DNA of 64,000 nucleotides from Cryptomeria japonica (Eukaryota; Streptophyta; Pinopsida; Cupressales; Cupressaceae). This document shows, in pieces, positions 21,869-32,414 of the stretch (position 1 is the stretch's first letter; each line of letters opens with the position of its first letter). The position numbers were made by a program, and so were the translations under genes. Under the pieces are notes generated by a model. That model made no database searches, was not told the DNA's origin, and was given only the letters and a program-made list of their open reading frames with translations. The DNA lies in the NCBI RefSeq assembly GCF_030272615.1, contig NC_081408.1:402035889-402099888 (forward strand). The letters run 5' to 3'.

Positions 21869-23200
21869 GTGGTTCACAATCTCACCATCCGCCCATATAC
21901 AAAACGTGTAAAACAAAAATTGCGCAAAATGCACCCACATATTGCACTCCTGGTCAAGGCGGAACTCCAAAAGTTGTTAGATGTAGAATTTATCAAACCA
22001 ATAGATTATGCTGAATGGGTCTCCAACATTGTATCTGTCGGCAAACCTGCCGGGGGCATCCGAATCTGCACAGATTTCTGAGATCTAAATATAGCTTTTC
22101 CTAAGGACGATTTCCCACTCCCAAACATAGATATGATTGTGGACCTTACAATAGGACATGAATTTTTATCGCTAATGGATGGGTTTTCTGGATACAACCA
22201 AATCAGGATAGCAGATGAGGATCAGCATAAAATTGCATTCACAACAGCATGGGGTACCTTCTGTTACCGGGTCATGCCTTTTGGCCTTAAAAATGCTAGA
22301 GCTACGTATCAACGGGCAATGACAACAATTTTTCATGACCTATTACACAAAATTATGGAGGACTACATGGATGATCTACTAGGAAAATCCAAGACAAGAC
22401 AAGAACACATCCCTATTCTAAAATAGATCTTCGAAAGATTGGAAAAATACAAGCTGCGCCTAAATCCCAAAAAGTGTGTGTTTGGTGTCACATCGGGAAA
22501 ACTACTAGGATTCATTGTTTCCCGTAGAGGCATCGAGGTTGATCCCGCAAAAGTAAAAGCTATCATGGAAATACCTCCACCAAAAACTCTCAGACAACTG
22601 CGCAGTCTCCAGGGAAAACTCCAATTTGTCAGGTGTTTCATTTCACAACTAGAAGATAAGTGCCATCCATTTGCACACCTCCTATGCAAGGACACAAAAT
22701 TCAAATGGGACTACTTATGCCAAAAAGCCTTTGAGAAACTAAAAGAATATCTAGCATCACCTCCTGTATTGATGCCTCCTGCTCCTGGAAAACCCCTTAT
22801 TTTGTATATATGTGCTACTGCAGTGGCATTGGGGGCATTATTGGCGCAAATAGATGATCAAGGGAAGGAACACACCATTTACTACATCAGTCAGACGTTG
22901 GTAGGATATGAACTCAATTACACCTCCATTGAAAGAGCATGTTTGGCATTAGTGTTCAACACAAAGAAACTACGACACTATATGCTAAATAATAAGACAA
23001 AACTAATTGCTAAAATCGATCCACTTAAATATCTCTTGTCTAAAGCTACTCTCACTGGCAGAACCACCAAATGGGTCATGCTCTTAAGCGAGTTTGACAT
23101 TGAATATGTGGACATAAAGGCAATCAAGGGACAAGTCATTGCAGATCAGTTGGCTGAAGCTCCACTTCTAGGCGACCATCCTCTTCTCACAGAATTACCA
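21869..23200 (+). pseudogene. E reverse transcriptase and first RNase H
   Basis: RT motifs in order: KPAGGIRICTDF, LSLMDGFSGYNQI (first Asp), FCYRVMPFGLKNARATYQR, YMDDLL at 22364-22381 (both Asp kept), LRLNPKKCVFG and KLLGFIVS. RNase H follows (about 22790-23150) with ALGALLAQ, YYISQTL, ERACLALVF and LRHYML. Stops at 22079 and 22424 break it. The enzyme would copy the element RNA into DNA. Confidence 0.88.
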
Positions 23201-23219
23201 GATGAGTTCATTATGACTG

Positions 23220-23640
23220 TTACCACATCCTCCACATGGAAATTGTATTTTGATGGCTCCTACACTCAAAATGGATCGGGGGTAGGAATATTATTGGTCA
23301 CACCTCAAGGAGATGGCATCCCCAAATCATACAAGATAGCCTTTGCGTGTACCAATAACATAGCAGAATATGAGGCCCTCATCACAGGTTTATGCTTGGC
23401 TATCCACTGAAAAATAAAGGAATTACAAGTCTATGGTGATTCCCAGCTCATCATAAAACAAGTCAATGATGAATACCAGACAAAAGATGATAAACTCCTT
23501 CCTTACCGTACCATGGTTGAAGATCTTAAGCAATATTTCACGGCAATCAAGTTTGACCAAATCCCACGAACAAACAATAGGGCTGCAGATGCAATGGCCA
23601 CCATTGGCTCCCTCCTTCAAATGCCAGCACACAGTTAGAA
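23220..23640 (+). pseudogene. E second (archaeal-type) RNase H
   Basis: WKLYFDGSYTQNGSGVGILL, then NNIAEYEALITGLCLA, VYGDSQLIIKQVN and RTNNRAADAMA show a second RNase H with its D-E-D-D positions. This domain, placed after the first RNase H, marks the Tat branch of plant Gypsy elements. A stop at 23408 splits it. Confidence 0.88.
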
Positions 23641-24967
23641 GTGCGAGTTCTTGGTCGAGCAATTGTTTATACCGACATATGACCTACTAGAGTCTGAAAT
23701 GGTGTGTGTTCTCGTTGGTCCCAAGTCCCCTTGGTACCAAGAAACCTTCGCTTTCCTCAAAGACAACACCATTCCCCCACACCTCACCAAAACCCAATAG
23801 AAAACCTTCATCCGCCGATGTGCCCGTTACACCATCCTTGCAGACACCTTGTTCAGAAGGCATTTTGATGGTTCCCTCCTAAGGTGTTTAGATAAACAAG
23901 AAGCAGAATGGGCATTATGTGAAGTACACAAGGGTATCTGTGGGGCACACTCAAGTGGACTCACATTGGCTAAAAAACTTTTGAGAACAGGATACTATTG
24001 GCCTAAAATGGAAGAAGATGCATACAACTATGTGAAGAAATGCATCCCTTGCCAGTAGCATGGCGACAAGATTCATGCACCGTCACAAGAATTGCAGCCA
24101 TTCATTACACCATGGCCCTTCTCGCAGTGGGGGCTCAATCTCATTGGGAAAATCCACCCTTCATCTTCCAACGGACATAAATTCATTATCACCGCCACCG
24201 AATACTTCACCAAGTGGGTAGAGGCTATCCCTCTTACTTTCACCACCGGCAAGCAAATATCCAAATTCATCTTGAACTACCTAATTTGCCAATATGGCAT
24301 CCCAAAAGTTATCATCACAGATAATGGTAAACAATTTAAGAACCAGGATGTCAAAGAACTCTGCCAAAAATTCAACATCCAACACCGCTTCTCCACTCTA
24401 TATTACCCCCAAGGCAATGGCCAAGCTGAGGCTTCTAATAAAACCCTAATAAAAATCCTCAAAAAGACAGTCAATGAAGTAGGTCATGATTGACACCTCC
24501 AAATCCATCCTGCATTGTGGGCCTACCGCACCTCCATCCGCACCCCCATAGGTGCCACTCCTTATTCCCTAGTATTTGGTTCCGAAGCCATCCTTCCCAT
24601 TGAGATTGAGATCCCCTCTCTAAGGGTATCGCAAGAATACAAAATTGCCTGCTTACAAGAGCTAGAATTATTAGATGAAAGGCACCTCAAGGCCTTGAAT
24701 CATCTCTGGGTATATCAAAACTGTATGCGCATGAGTTATCATAAAAAAGTTAGAACCCGGGAATTCCAAGTTGGTGATCTTGTCCTCATGGAGAATCAGA
24801 AAAATCTACAAGAAAGAGAAAAGAAAGGCAAGTTCGAGCCTAATTGGCTTGAACCATATGTAATCACAACGAAATATGGATCAGGAGCTTATCAATTGGC
24901 TACTCCTGAAGGCGATCCTTTGGATGATCCAATGAATATCATACACCTCAAAAGTTTTTATGCTTAG
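23640..24967 (+). pseudogene. E integrase
   Basis: The HHCC zinc part (EVHKGICGAHSSGLTLAKKL ... CIPC, 23917-24055) precedes the core. The first catalytic Asp is replaced: WGLNLIG, where relatives have Asp for the Asn. The second Asp (IITDNGKQF) and the Glu (GNGQAEASN) are present. The C-terminal part has the GDLVLM...GKFEPNWLEPY motif (24770-24860). Stops are at 23636, 23797, 24056 and 24491. Confidence 0.85.
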
Positions 24968-26104
24968 TCCTCAGAAAGTCTTAAATTGTCAAAAAAATCA
25001 AGAAAAATTTTAAAAAAAAAATGAGAAAAAAGATCATGAAAAAATCGTCACTTTGGTGAAAACTTGGCAAACAGGCACCTTATGACACAATTTTTTTAAA
25101 AAAAAATCAGAAAAAGAAAAAGAAAAACAATTCATCCATTAGTGAAAACCACTTGGTGGTGCTATGGACAAGTACCTTGGTGAAAACCTCTGTGCAGGCG
25201 CCAAGGTAAATAACCGGATCCACTGTCTGTCATGTCTATACTACAAATCATCTGCCATCCAGCCCACCCATGCGCAACATTCCTTCTTTTCCGCCCCCAA
25301 TAAAACATGCGTATGATGATGAAGTCTTCGCCTGAGTCATGAACAGGGAATGTCCCATTGAAACTGAGCTTTTATGCCTCTGTGTAAGCTTCAAGAAGTC
25401 TTGATCAACAATCCCAAGTCCATCCTAGTTCTACTCTTGGCAAGAGGTATCATTTGGTCAGAAGGAAGAGACTTGTTAGATTTTGTTAGATCTTTTCATA
25501 TAGACTTGCATCTTTGCCCTACGATTGCCACTATTTACAACTGCCTGGATTCTTTCATATCTAGGTATGTTACGATAGGCGCATACTGGGGCATATTTCA
25601 TAGTATGGAATGTTTTGGATTCTTCTTGTATAAACCGGCGACCTGGTACTAGTGTTTATCAACACTTACCTTCTCGTGTACAAGAGGTATCGGTGTGTTT
25701 GAGGGTTTCCTTGCATGAACCCACAATTTTGTATTAGTGTTTCTTAACACTTGCATTGTTGTGTGCAAGAAATTCCCGTTTGTCTACAGAGTCAGTCCAC
25801 GCCCTGGGTTTCTCATGGCATCTTGATTTCTATAATCAGTGGTGCAAGTCACTCAGGGAAACATCAAACTAGGTTGGCTCTCCACATTTGTTGTACACAA
25901 AATCTCACCATCATTCCATCAAATCCTAAACTCAATAATCCCACGAAGTTCTCAAATTGCCCCCATTTTCCTCCGCAGTCTCGCATCTTGTATTCTTCTT
26001 TCCAAATACCTCACGACTGCTTCATATTTGTTCCTCATCTATCCCTTCCACCCTAATTTTTCTTCCTCTATTTTTTCCTCACATAATCAATTCTGATTCT
26101 GATT
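24968..26104 (+). other. E 3' untranslated region, first part
   Basis: No coding signal. An A-rich segment with GAAAAA words (25000-25130) is followed by TTGGTGAAAAC motifs repeated three times (25051-25190), then pyrimidine-rich sequence. Confidence 0.5.
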
Positions 26105-26735
26105 CATGTCTTATACAGGATGTATCCTTCCTGAAACCAGACGCTTTGATCATGTCTTATATAGGATGAATCCTTCCTGAAACTAGACGTTATGATCAGT
26201 CATGTCTTATACAGGATGTATCCTTCCTGAAACCAGACACTCCGATCATGTCTTATACAAGATGAATCCTTCCTGAAACCAGATGTTGTGATCTGCTCAT
26301 GTCTTATACAGGATGAATCCTTCCTGAAACCAGACGTTGTGATCAATCATGTCTTATACAAGATGAATCCTTCTTGAAACCAGATGTTGTGATCTGATCA
26401 TGTCTTATACAGGATGAATCCTTCCTGAAACCAGATGTTGTGATCAATCATGTCTTATACAGGATGAATCCTTCCTGAAATGAGACGTTGTGATCTGATC
26501 ATGTCTTATACAGGATGAATCCTTCCTGAAACCAGACGTTGTGATCAGTCATGTCTTATATAGGATGTATCCTTCTTGAAACCAGACACTCCGATCATGT
26601 CTTATACAGGATGAATCCTTCCTGAAACCAGATATTGTGATCAATCATGTCTTATACATGATGAATCCTTCCTGAAACCAGACACTTTGATCATCTTTGT
26701 CTTATACAGGATGAATTCTTCTTGAAACTAGACTA
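26105..26735 (+). repeat. Minisatellite in E, about 13 units of 46-52 bp
   Basis: Units start CATGTCTTATACAGGATG and contain CCTTCCTGAAACCAGA; they alternate between a 46-bp form ending CTTTGAT or CTCCGAT and 50-51-bp forms ending GTTGTGATCAAT or GTTGTGATCTGAT. I count about 13 copies, the last two degenerate. The array lies 200 bp before the polypurine tract. Confidence 0.92.
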
Positions 26736-26955
26736 AATCTAGATCTTATCAATCAAATCAAATCAAATCTATCGGGATATCAATTTCGCAAAACTCCAAA
26801 GATCAAATACCTCAATTGATCTCCCAAGGGGGCATCACCATACCATAATCTATCAATCAAGAGCCGGGGCATCCTATCAAACCAATTTCAGCATCAAAAC
26901 AAGATTATTCTTTGAATCAATGTGTCATCACACCTCACTTCAAAGAGGGGCAAAA

Positions 26956-28065
26956 TGTAGACACTTAAAAATAATTATTTTAATTATTTTTAATTCCTTG
27001 CATAATTAATTAATTAATTATGTTAAATCAAATTCCTCTCAATATTAATTAAATATAATTAATATTGTCACTATAGCATATGATTGATTTATTTAATAAA
27101 TCAATCCCTTTCTTTATTCTTCTAAAAAAATCAAATCCTCACAAATCTTCCTCTTAGCTAATTAATTTCAATTAATTAGTTAACCTACATGATTCCTACA
27201 AATCATCTTCTTAATTCATTCTTCTAGAAACTCCCTAAACTCACTTAACATTATTCTTCTAATTTTTTATTCCCTCCACTCATTCTCTCTCCTAGTCAAA
27301 TTCTCCTATAAATGTTAATCCCACCTAACATTTCCTCTAATCCCCCTCCTAATGAGTCGTTAATGGCTTATCAACATGATTAGCCACAAAGTCAACTCTT
27401 TGTCCTTTTCATCCAGCCACTAGCTTTAAATGCTTTTTTCCTAGGTAAATGTAAGATTTTCGAAATCACACATTCCTCTAGGTATCCCCTCTCCCAAGGA
27501 ATTTTTAATTCATTTTTAATTCTCCAATCCCCATGATATCCTTTTTTAAAGAATTTTTAATTCCTCCAATGCATCTTGTGGAGTGTGGAGATACGAAATG
27601 CCTTTAAGGCATATTTCTTGGTCTCCACACCCTCTCTTGGACCTTGTGTGAGCTCACAAGTAAATCTTAGCCCTTCATCTCAAATTCATCCTAGCCATCC
27701 GTTTTCCTCTCCTCTTCCTATAAAATAGGGCTCCATCCCTTCATTCAAATCATCTTGAAATCCAGTAAGTTTATGCTGCCCTTTTGAGCCCAGGAAATCA
27801 TCTTGGCAACTTGATCATCTCATCTTTATCATTTTTCAAATCCATTGCATTTGTGCACAACATTGGAGAGCCATCCACATCCAGCAATCAAAGGAGCACA
27901 TCAAGTGGAACATTATCAAGGGGCGCCTTCACTTCATCAAGCTCAATCCGAAGGAGAAGGTAAAATAGCAAGGTGAAATGGTCTTTTAATGATATTTTAG
28001 CATTCTGCATGTTTATTTCGTTATGTTTTGATCATTTGACCTTCAAATCTATTTTCCTCTCTTCA
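26956..28065 (+). repeat. E 3' LTR
   Basis: Starts TGTAGACACTT right after the polypurine tract and ends CTTCA before CCTGG. The first 1,005 bp match the 5' LTR; the last about 105 bp (27961-28065) do not. Confidence 0.85.
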
Positions 28066-28070
28066 CCTGG

Positions 28071-28733
28071 TAACAACAAATATCTCATGGAGAAGTTTCA
28101 AGTAGAAATGAAACAAGAATTTGAAATTTAAGATCTGGGACTCATGCATTATTTTCTGGTATGGAAGTACAAAAAATATCAAAAGGTATATATATTTTCC
28201 AAACCAAGTATGTAGCTGATTTGTTGAAGAAGTTTAGAATGGATGCATGCAAAGCACTTGCAACCCCCATAACACTTGGTGAAAAATTAACCAAGGAAGA
28301 TACAAGTCCCAAGGTTAATGCTACTTTGTATGGAAGTTTGGTTGGTAGCCTCATGTATCTCATGACTAGTAGACCCGATATTATGTATGTTGTGAGCCTC
28401 ATCTCTTGCTTCATGCAAGATCTACATGAGTCTCATTGGCAAGCTACTAAAAAAAATCATGAGGCATGTGAAAGGTACACAAAATTTTGGAATTCATTAT
28501 TATCCCATTGAAAAGTTTGAGTTAGTTGATGTTTTGTATTTTGTGAGTGTTTTTTCACTTGGTTCTAGAGTAGTAAGAAATGGGCAACCGTGGCTCTTTC
28601 TTCAGGAGAAGCAGAATACATTGTAGCCACCTCAACAAGTTCTCAAGCAATTTGGATTAGACGGATATTGGAAGATCTACATTTGGTTCAACAAAATCCA
28701 ACCACCATCTATTGTGATTGTGATGCTAAAAAT
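28071..28733 (+). pseudogene. A reverse transcriptase C-part and RNase H start
   Basis: The text resumes as GNNKYLMEKF-type sequence, then DLGLMHYFL, GIYIFQTKYVADLLKKFRM and ATPITLGEKL (28170-28290), SRPDIMYVVSLISCFM, and RNase H pieces up to YCDCDAK at 28712-28732. A stop at about 28128 and a frameshift near 28150 are seen. The block carrying YVDD is missing, as described under the insertion site of E. Confidence 0.78.
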
Positions 28734-29781
28734 GTTGTTAGTATAAGAGGCATACACATATAATGAGACAATATAATATAATTGAAAAGCTTAATTGAAA
28801 ACTAAATCAAAGATGCAAACCATAAGCCTTCCTTGAAATGTCCCATTTTCCTCTATTCTTGAGGACCTTGAAGGTGTTGGATTGATGGGCTCTTAGTGGA
28901 GCAATGACCTCCAAAGTGACAATTCAAGAGTTGAGTAGCTATTTGATCATGATTGACTATGGAGATGATATGAAATGCATGATTTAAGAAACTAGACTAA
29001 CATGCTATGATAAATCCAAAAGCTAATTACTAGATAATTGAAATGCAAATTGCCTATAGTAATGATGCCTAAATTGACATGAGATGGATCCTTATTGCTC
29101 CAAAATGGGGGATATTTATAGGAATTCCAAGGCCAAAGTTGAGGTGGCAGGAATCGACGATCCAGATTTGATCTGAAGATATCAAGGGCCAAGATTGAGG
29201 AAGTTGGAGAAGAGGTTGGAGGAAGGGACACTTGTCATCTCTGTGGTGACAAGTGTCAAAGAGCCTTGCTCATGAGAGGGCAAGTGTCCAAGGGAGGAGA
29301 CATGTGGCAAAAGTGCCATGTGTCTCAAGGAGAGAATATCCACACCATGGGAGGTTAGGATAAGGAGGTTAGAATGTGCAAGATAGGATAGGGTTAGTTA
29401 GACCCAAGATTAGATTGAATGGGTTAAGTTAGGAGATGGTTAGGTTGGGTGGTTAAAGTTAGGAGCCATGTGCTCATTTGAATTTAGAAATTCAAATAAT
29501 TGGAAAATGACAATTAATCTCAACAAACTTGAGTTTGTTAATCTTAATTAGGGATTAGAAGAATTGATTAGTATGGGGAGACATTAATTAATTTAGAATT
29601 AATTAATCAAAGGGGGATGTGAGATGAACTATATAAATAAAAATTTAGATTTATTTACTAGTAGATGAATAGAAAAATTAATTAAATTGCTTGTGAATTC
29701 AATTAATTGGGAAGTGGAATTAATCAAATAACTGCGTATTTAATTAATTATCTTCAGACCATTTTTAGGTGTATATAGCGA
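28734..29781 (-). mobile_element. LTR-like insertion (possible solo LTR) in A RNase H
   Basis: About 1,048 bp that interrupts the A RNase H; TAAAAAT occurs on both sides (28727-28733 and 29782-29788). It has no coding potential. On the minus strand it looks like a Tat-type LTR: the first 15 bp resemble the start of the E LTR, a TATAAATA box lies near 29113, and the region before it is rich in CACTTGTC/CACATG-like words. The ends are not clean TG/CA, so class and exact borders are uncertain. Confidence 0.5.
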
Positions 29782-29785
29782 TAAA

Positions 29786-30016
29786 AATAACACTATTCCC
29801 ATGATAAAGAATCACATGTTTCATGCTAGAACGAAGCATATAGAGATCAGACATCATTACATTCATGACTTGGTTCAAGATGGACAAGTGGAGTTACAGT
29901 TTTGTCCTTCATCTAAGCAAGTAGTTGACATCTTCACCAAATCTCTTCCTATATCTAGTTTTACTGCCTTTAGACATCAATTGGGACTCACCTCCATTGA
30001 TCATTCAGGGGGAGAT
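29786..30016 (+). pseudogene. A RNase H C-terminus and polypurine tract
   Basis: Reads NNTIPMIKNHMFHARTKHIE, IRHHYIHDLVQDGQVEL and VDIFTKSLP, the normal Copia C-terminus, ending in a TGA overlapping the polypurine tract 30007-30016. Confidence 0.82.
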
Positions 30017-30385
30017 TGAAGACAAGTTCAATATTGGAATGATATGCTCAAGAATAGAATGTTGTCCCGGAGATTGCTATGTTGGATATCAAACTCAAGA
30101 TTAGAATGATGCCATGGAGATCAAGACTTGAAGGAAACTACTAAGAATGTGTTTTTGTTTTGTTAATAAAATAGGAGTTTGGAAACTGCTAATATAGACA
30201 TTAGTCTAGTTTTTGATAGTTTTTTAGTCTTTAGAAATGGTTGTCTAAATAATGTTTTTTGTTTTTTAGAAACTGTTATCTATGCAATGACAAAAATGCA
30301 ATTAGTTTAGTTACTTTTCTTTTTGGATAGACTTGAGGAGTCTATAAATGTAATCATTGTTATTGTAAATTTTAATTAAGTTTTT
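30017..30385 (+). repeat. A 3' LTR, first segment
   Basis: Matches 7491-7859 of the 5' LTR. It stops at AAGTTTTT where B begins. Confidence 0.9.
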
Positions 30386-30506
30386 GGATTTGTGTGGCAC
30401 AACTGATAGCCTCTGCCCAAAAGGAGGGATCAAGAGAACGTGCATGTATCATACATTTAGCCATTTCCTTGAGAGTTCTAGTTTTGTGTTCTGCAACTCC
30501 ATTCCG

Positions 30507-32366
30507 CTATGGAGTGTAGGCAACTGAATGCTGAATATCAGTCCCCTCAAATGTACAAAAATCCTCAAGTCTTTTTTTCACATATTCCTTTCCATTATTT
30601 GCACGAAGAATCTTGACCACTTTCCCTGATTGCTTCTCCACATGAGCCTTGAAGTCTAGAAATTTGTCAAACACTTCACTCTTATGAACAAGAAAATACA
30701 CCCAAGTGAAGCGGGAGTAGTCATCAATGAAGGTAAGGACATAGCGGGCCCTACTAAATGAAGGTGATGGAAATGGACCTGCTACATCGCTGTGAACAAG
30801 TTGAAGAACTTCCAAAGCTCTCCAAGCTTTCCCCTTATCAAACTTCTCCTTGGGATGCTTGCCCATAGAACATCCTGAACATACACCCTCTGAAAAATTG
30901 ATTCGAGGTAGACCTGCGACCATGTCTTTAGTGCTAAGCTGTTGAAGGTAGCGGTAGTTGAGGTGACCAAACCGCTCATGCCATAGCTTACTTTCTAAAT
31001 TTGAATGAGTAAGCAAGGCCCTAGAAGGAGAAATTGGCACAAAGTGGGAGAATGAATAAAGCCTTGAGTTGTCATTGACTTGTCCCACTGCTACCAAGGC
31101 ATTATTATCAAGTTCCTTTACCACAATTGAATCAAGTGTAAATTCAACCTTTTTCCCATTCCCATAGTGAGTGATTTGGTAGATAGAGTGAATATTGGTA
31201 GACAAGTTAGGAACATAAAGAACATTCTCAAATATTCCATCATCCATGTCAATTGAGCCTTTCCCTTCAACCTCAACTTGTGTATCATCACCTATGTAAA
31301 TGCGAGGTACCTTTGATGGCTCCAATGAATAAAACTGCTCCTTTGTAGAACCCATGAGATAAGAGGCACTCGAGTCAAGTATCCACTACTGTGAAGAACC
31401 TGTTTTAGCCACAAATGCTTGCCCTTTTCCCTTAGACTGTGAGGAAGTGGAAGGAGATGAATCCTTCTTGTTGTAGGTGGATGACAAATTAATGTGCTTC
31501 ATCTTAAGAAGATTTGTCAACTCATCAACTTGCTTGGTGTGGCATCGATGCTTATCATGACCATACTTCTTACAATAAGCACAAGTTGGTTTATCCTTCT
31601 TAGGTGGAGTCCCCTTCTTGGAAGAGGATGAAAAATCGCTTTGTGATGGGGAGGATGATTGTCCTTTTTCCTGTTGTGGCTTTGACTTAGATTGCTTCTT
31701 GTTCTTGTTGGAATCTTTGCCTTGACTCCCTTGGCTCCCTTGATTAGCCACCAAAGCCTTGGAATTTGAAGACTTGAGAATCCCCATGTTCAACAACTTA
31801 GATTGTTCTAACAACAACATTTCTGTGAAAGCATCAAATGAAGGCATAGTGTAGGAACTCCCCACTACCAAACGGTGAGTTTGGAAGCTAGAAACAAATA
31901 CTACATATTCAGGTGAAAGCTTATCCAACAAGTTGAATATCAACTGAGCATCCTTTTTGTCAATTCCACAATCCTTAAGCTTTGCTCTTAGCTCATTTTC
32001 TTTGGTGACATAATCTTGGATTGTATCAAAACTCTTGGGATCCAAGTTGGTGAGATCATTGTCAATCTTGTAGCCTCTGATTTCATCAACTTGACCATAC
32101 AATTTCTGAAAGATATCCCTAGACTCTTTGATTGTAGAAGACTTCTCAATATGAAAAATGAGGTCATCTGATACATACTTACACAAATTTCCAAGAGCCA
32201 TGCTATTATTAGTGAGCCATTCTAACTCAACCTTAGGATCAGCTGGTGCTGCTATTGTTCCATCTATGTAATGCGTGAGCCCTTTTTCCATTAGTTTGCT
32301 CCATGCTTTAATTTTCCAATATGCATAATTATGTGGAGTTAAAGGTGGAAATTTATGATGACTCAT
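30507..32366 (-). pseudogene. B gag, protease and partial integrase
   Basis: One frame from ATG 32366 (MSHHKFPPLTPHNYAYWKI) to 30507, with a single internal stop at 31386-31388. Gag domain: IFQKLYGQVDEIRGYKI to LIFNLLDKLSPEY; Ser/Lys/Gln-rich hinge; knuckle CAYCKKYGHDKHRC (about 31575-31534). The protease reads WILDSSAS, with Ser in place of the catalytic-loop Gly. The pre-integrase part LWHERFGHLNYRYLQQL ... CSGCSMGKH and the core LVHSDVAGPF, FIDDYSRFTW follow; the second Asp site reads ANNGKEY, so that Asp is lost. Below 30507 the frame goes on (RNGVAEHKTRTLKEMAKCMI) after a stop. Confidence 0.85.
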
Positions 32367-32414
32367 AGCAACAAAAATGAAAGAGCACAAGGAAAGAGAG
32401 ACACAATCACACAA

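Larger units (their letters stand above)
15258..28065 (+). mobile_element. Gypsy (Tat-type) element E
   Basis: 12.8 kb on the plus strand. The 5' LTR begins at 15258 (TGTAGACACTT), the 3' LTR is 26956-28065, and the target duplication CCTGG is at 15253-15257 and 28066-28070. The polypurine tract CAAAGAGGGGCAAAA is at 26941-26955. Gag and pol lie in one long region (17758-24967) with one frameshift and about fourteen stops. Double RNase H and a G-patch place it with the Tat/Ogre branch. The shared part of the LTRs (about 1,005 bp) differs at roughly 21 sites. Confidence 0.9.

Noticed and set aside
25751-26169. Short ORFs before the E minisatellite
   Set aside because: Overlapping frames, no motif, located in the 3' untranslated region of E and running into the repeat.
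26105-26735. CRISPR-like array
   Set aside because: Units are directly adjacent without unique spacers, and the context is a plant Gypsy element.
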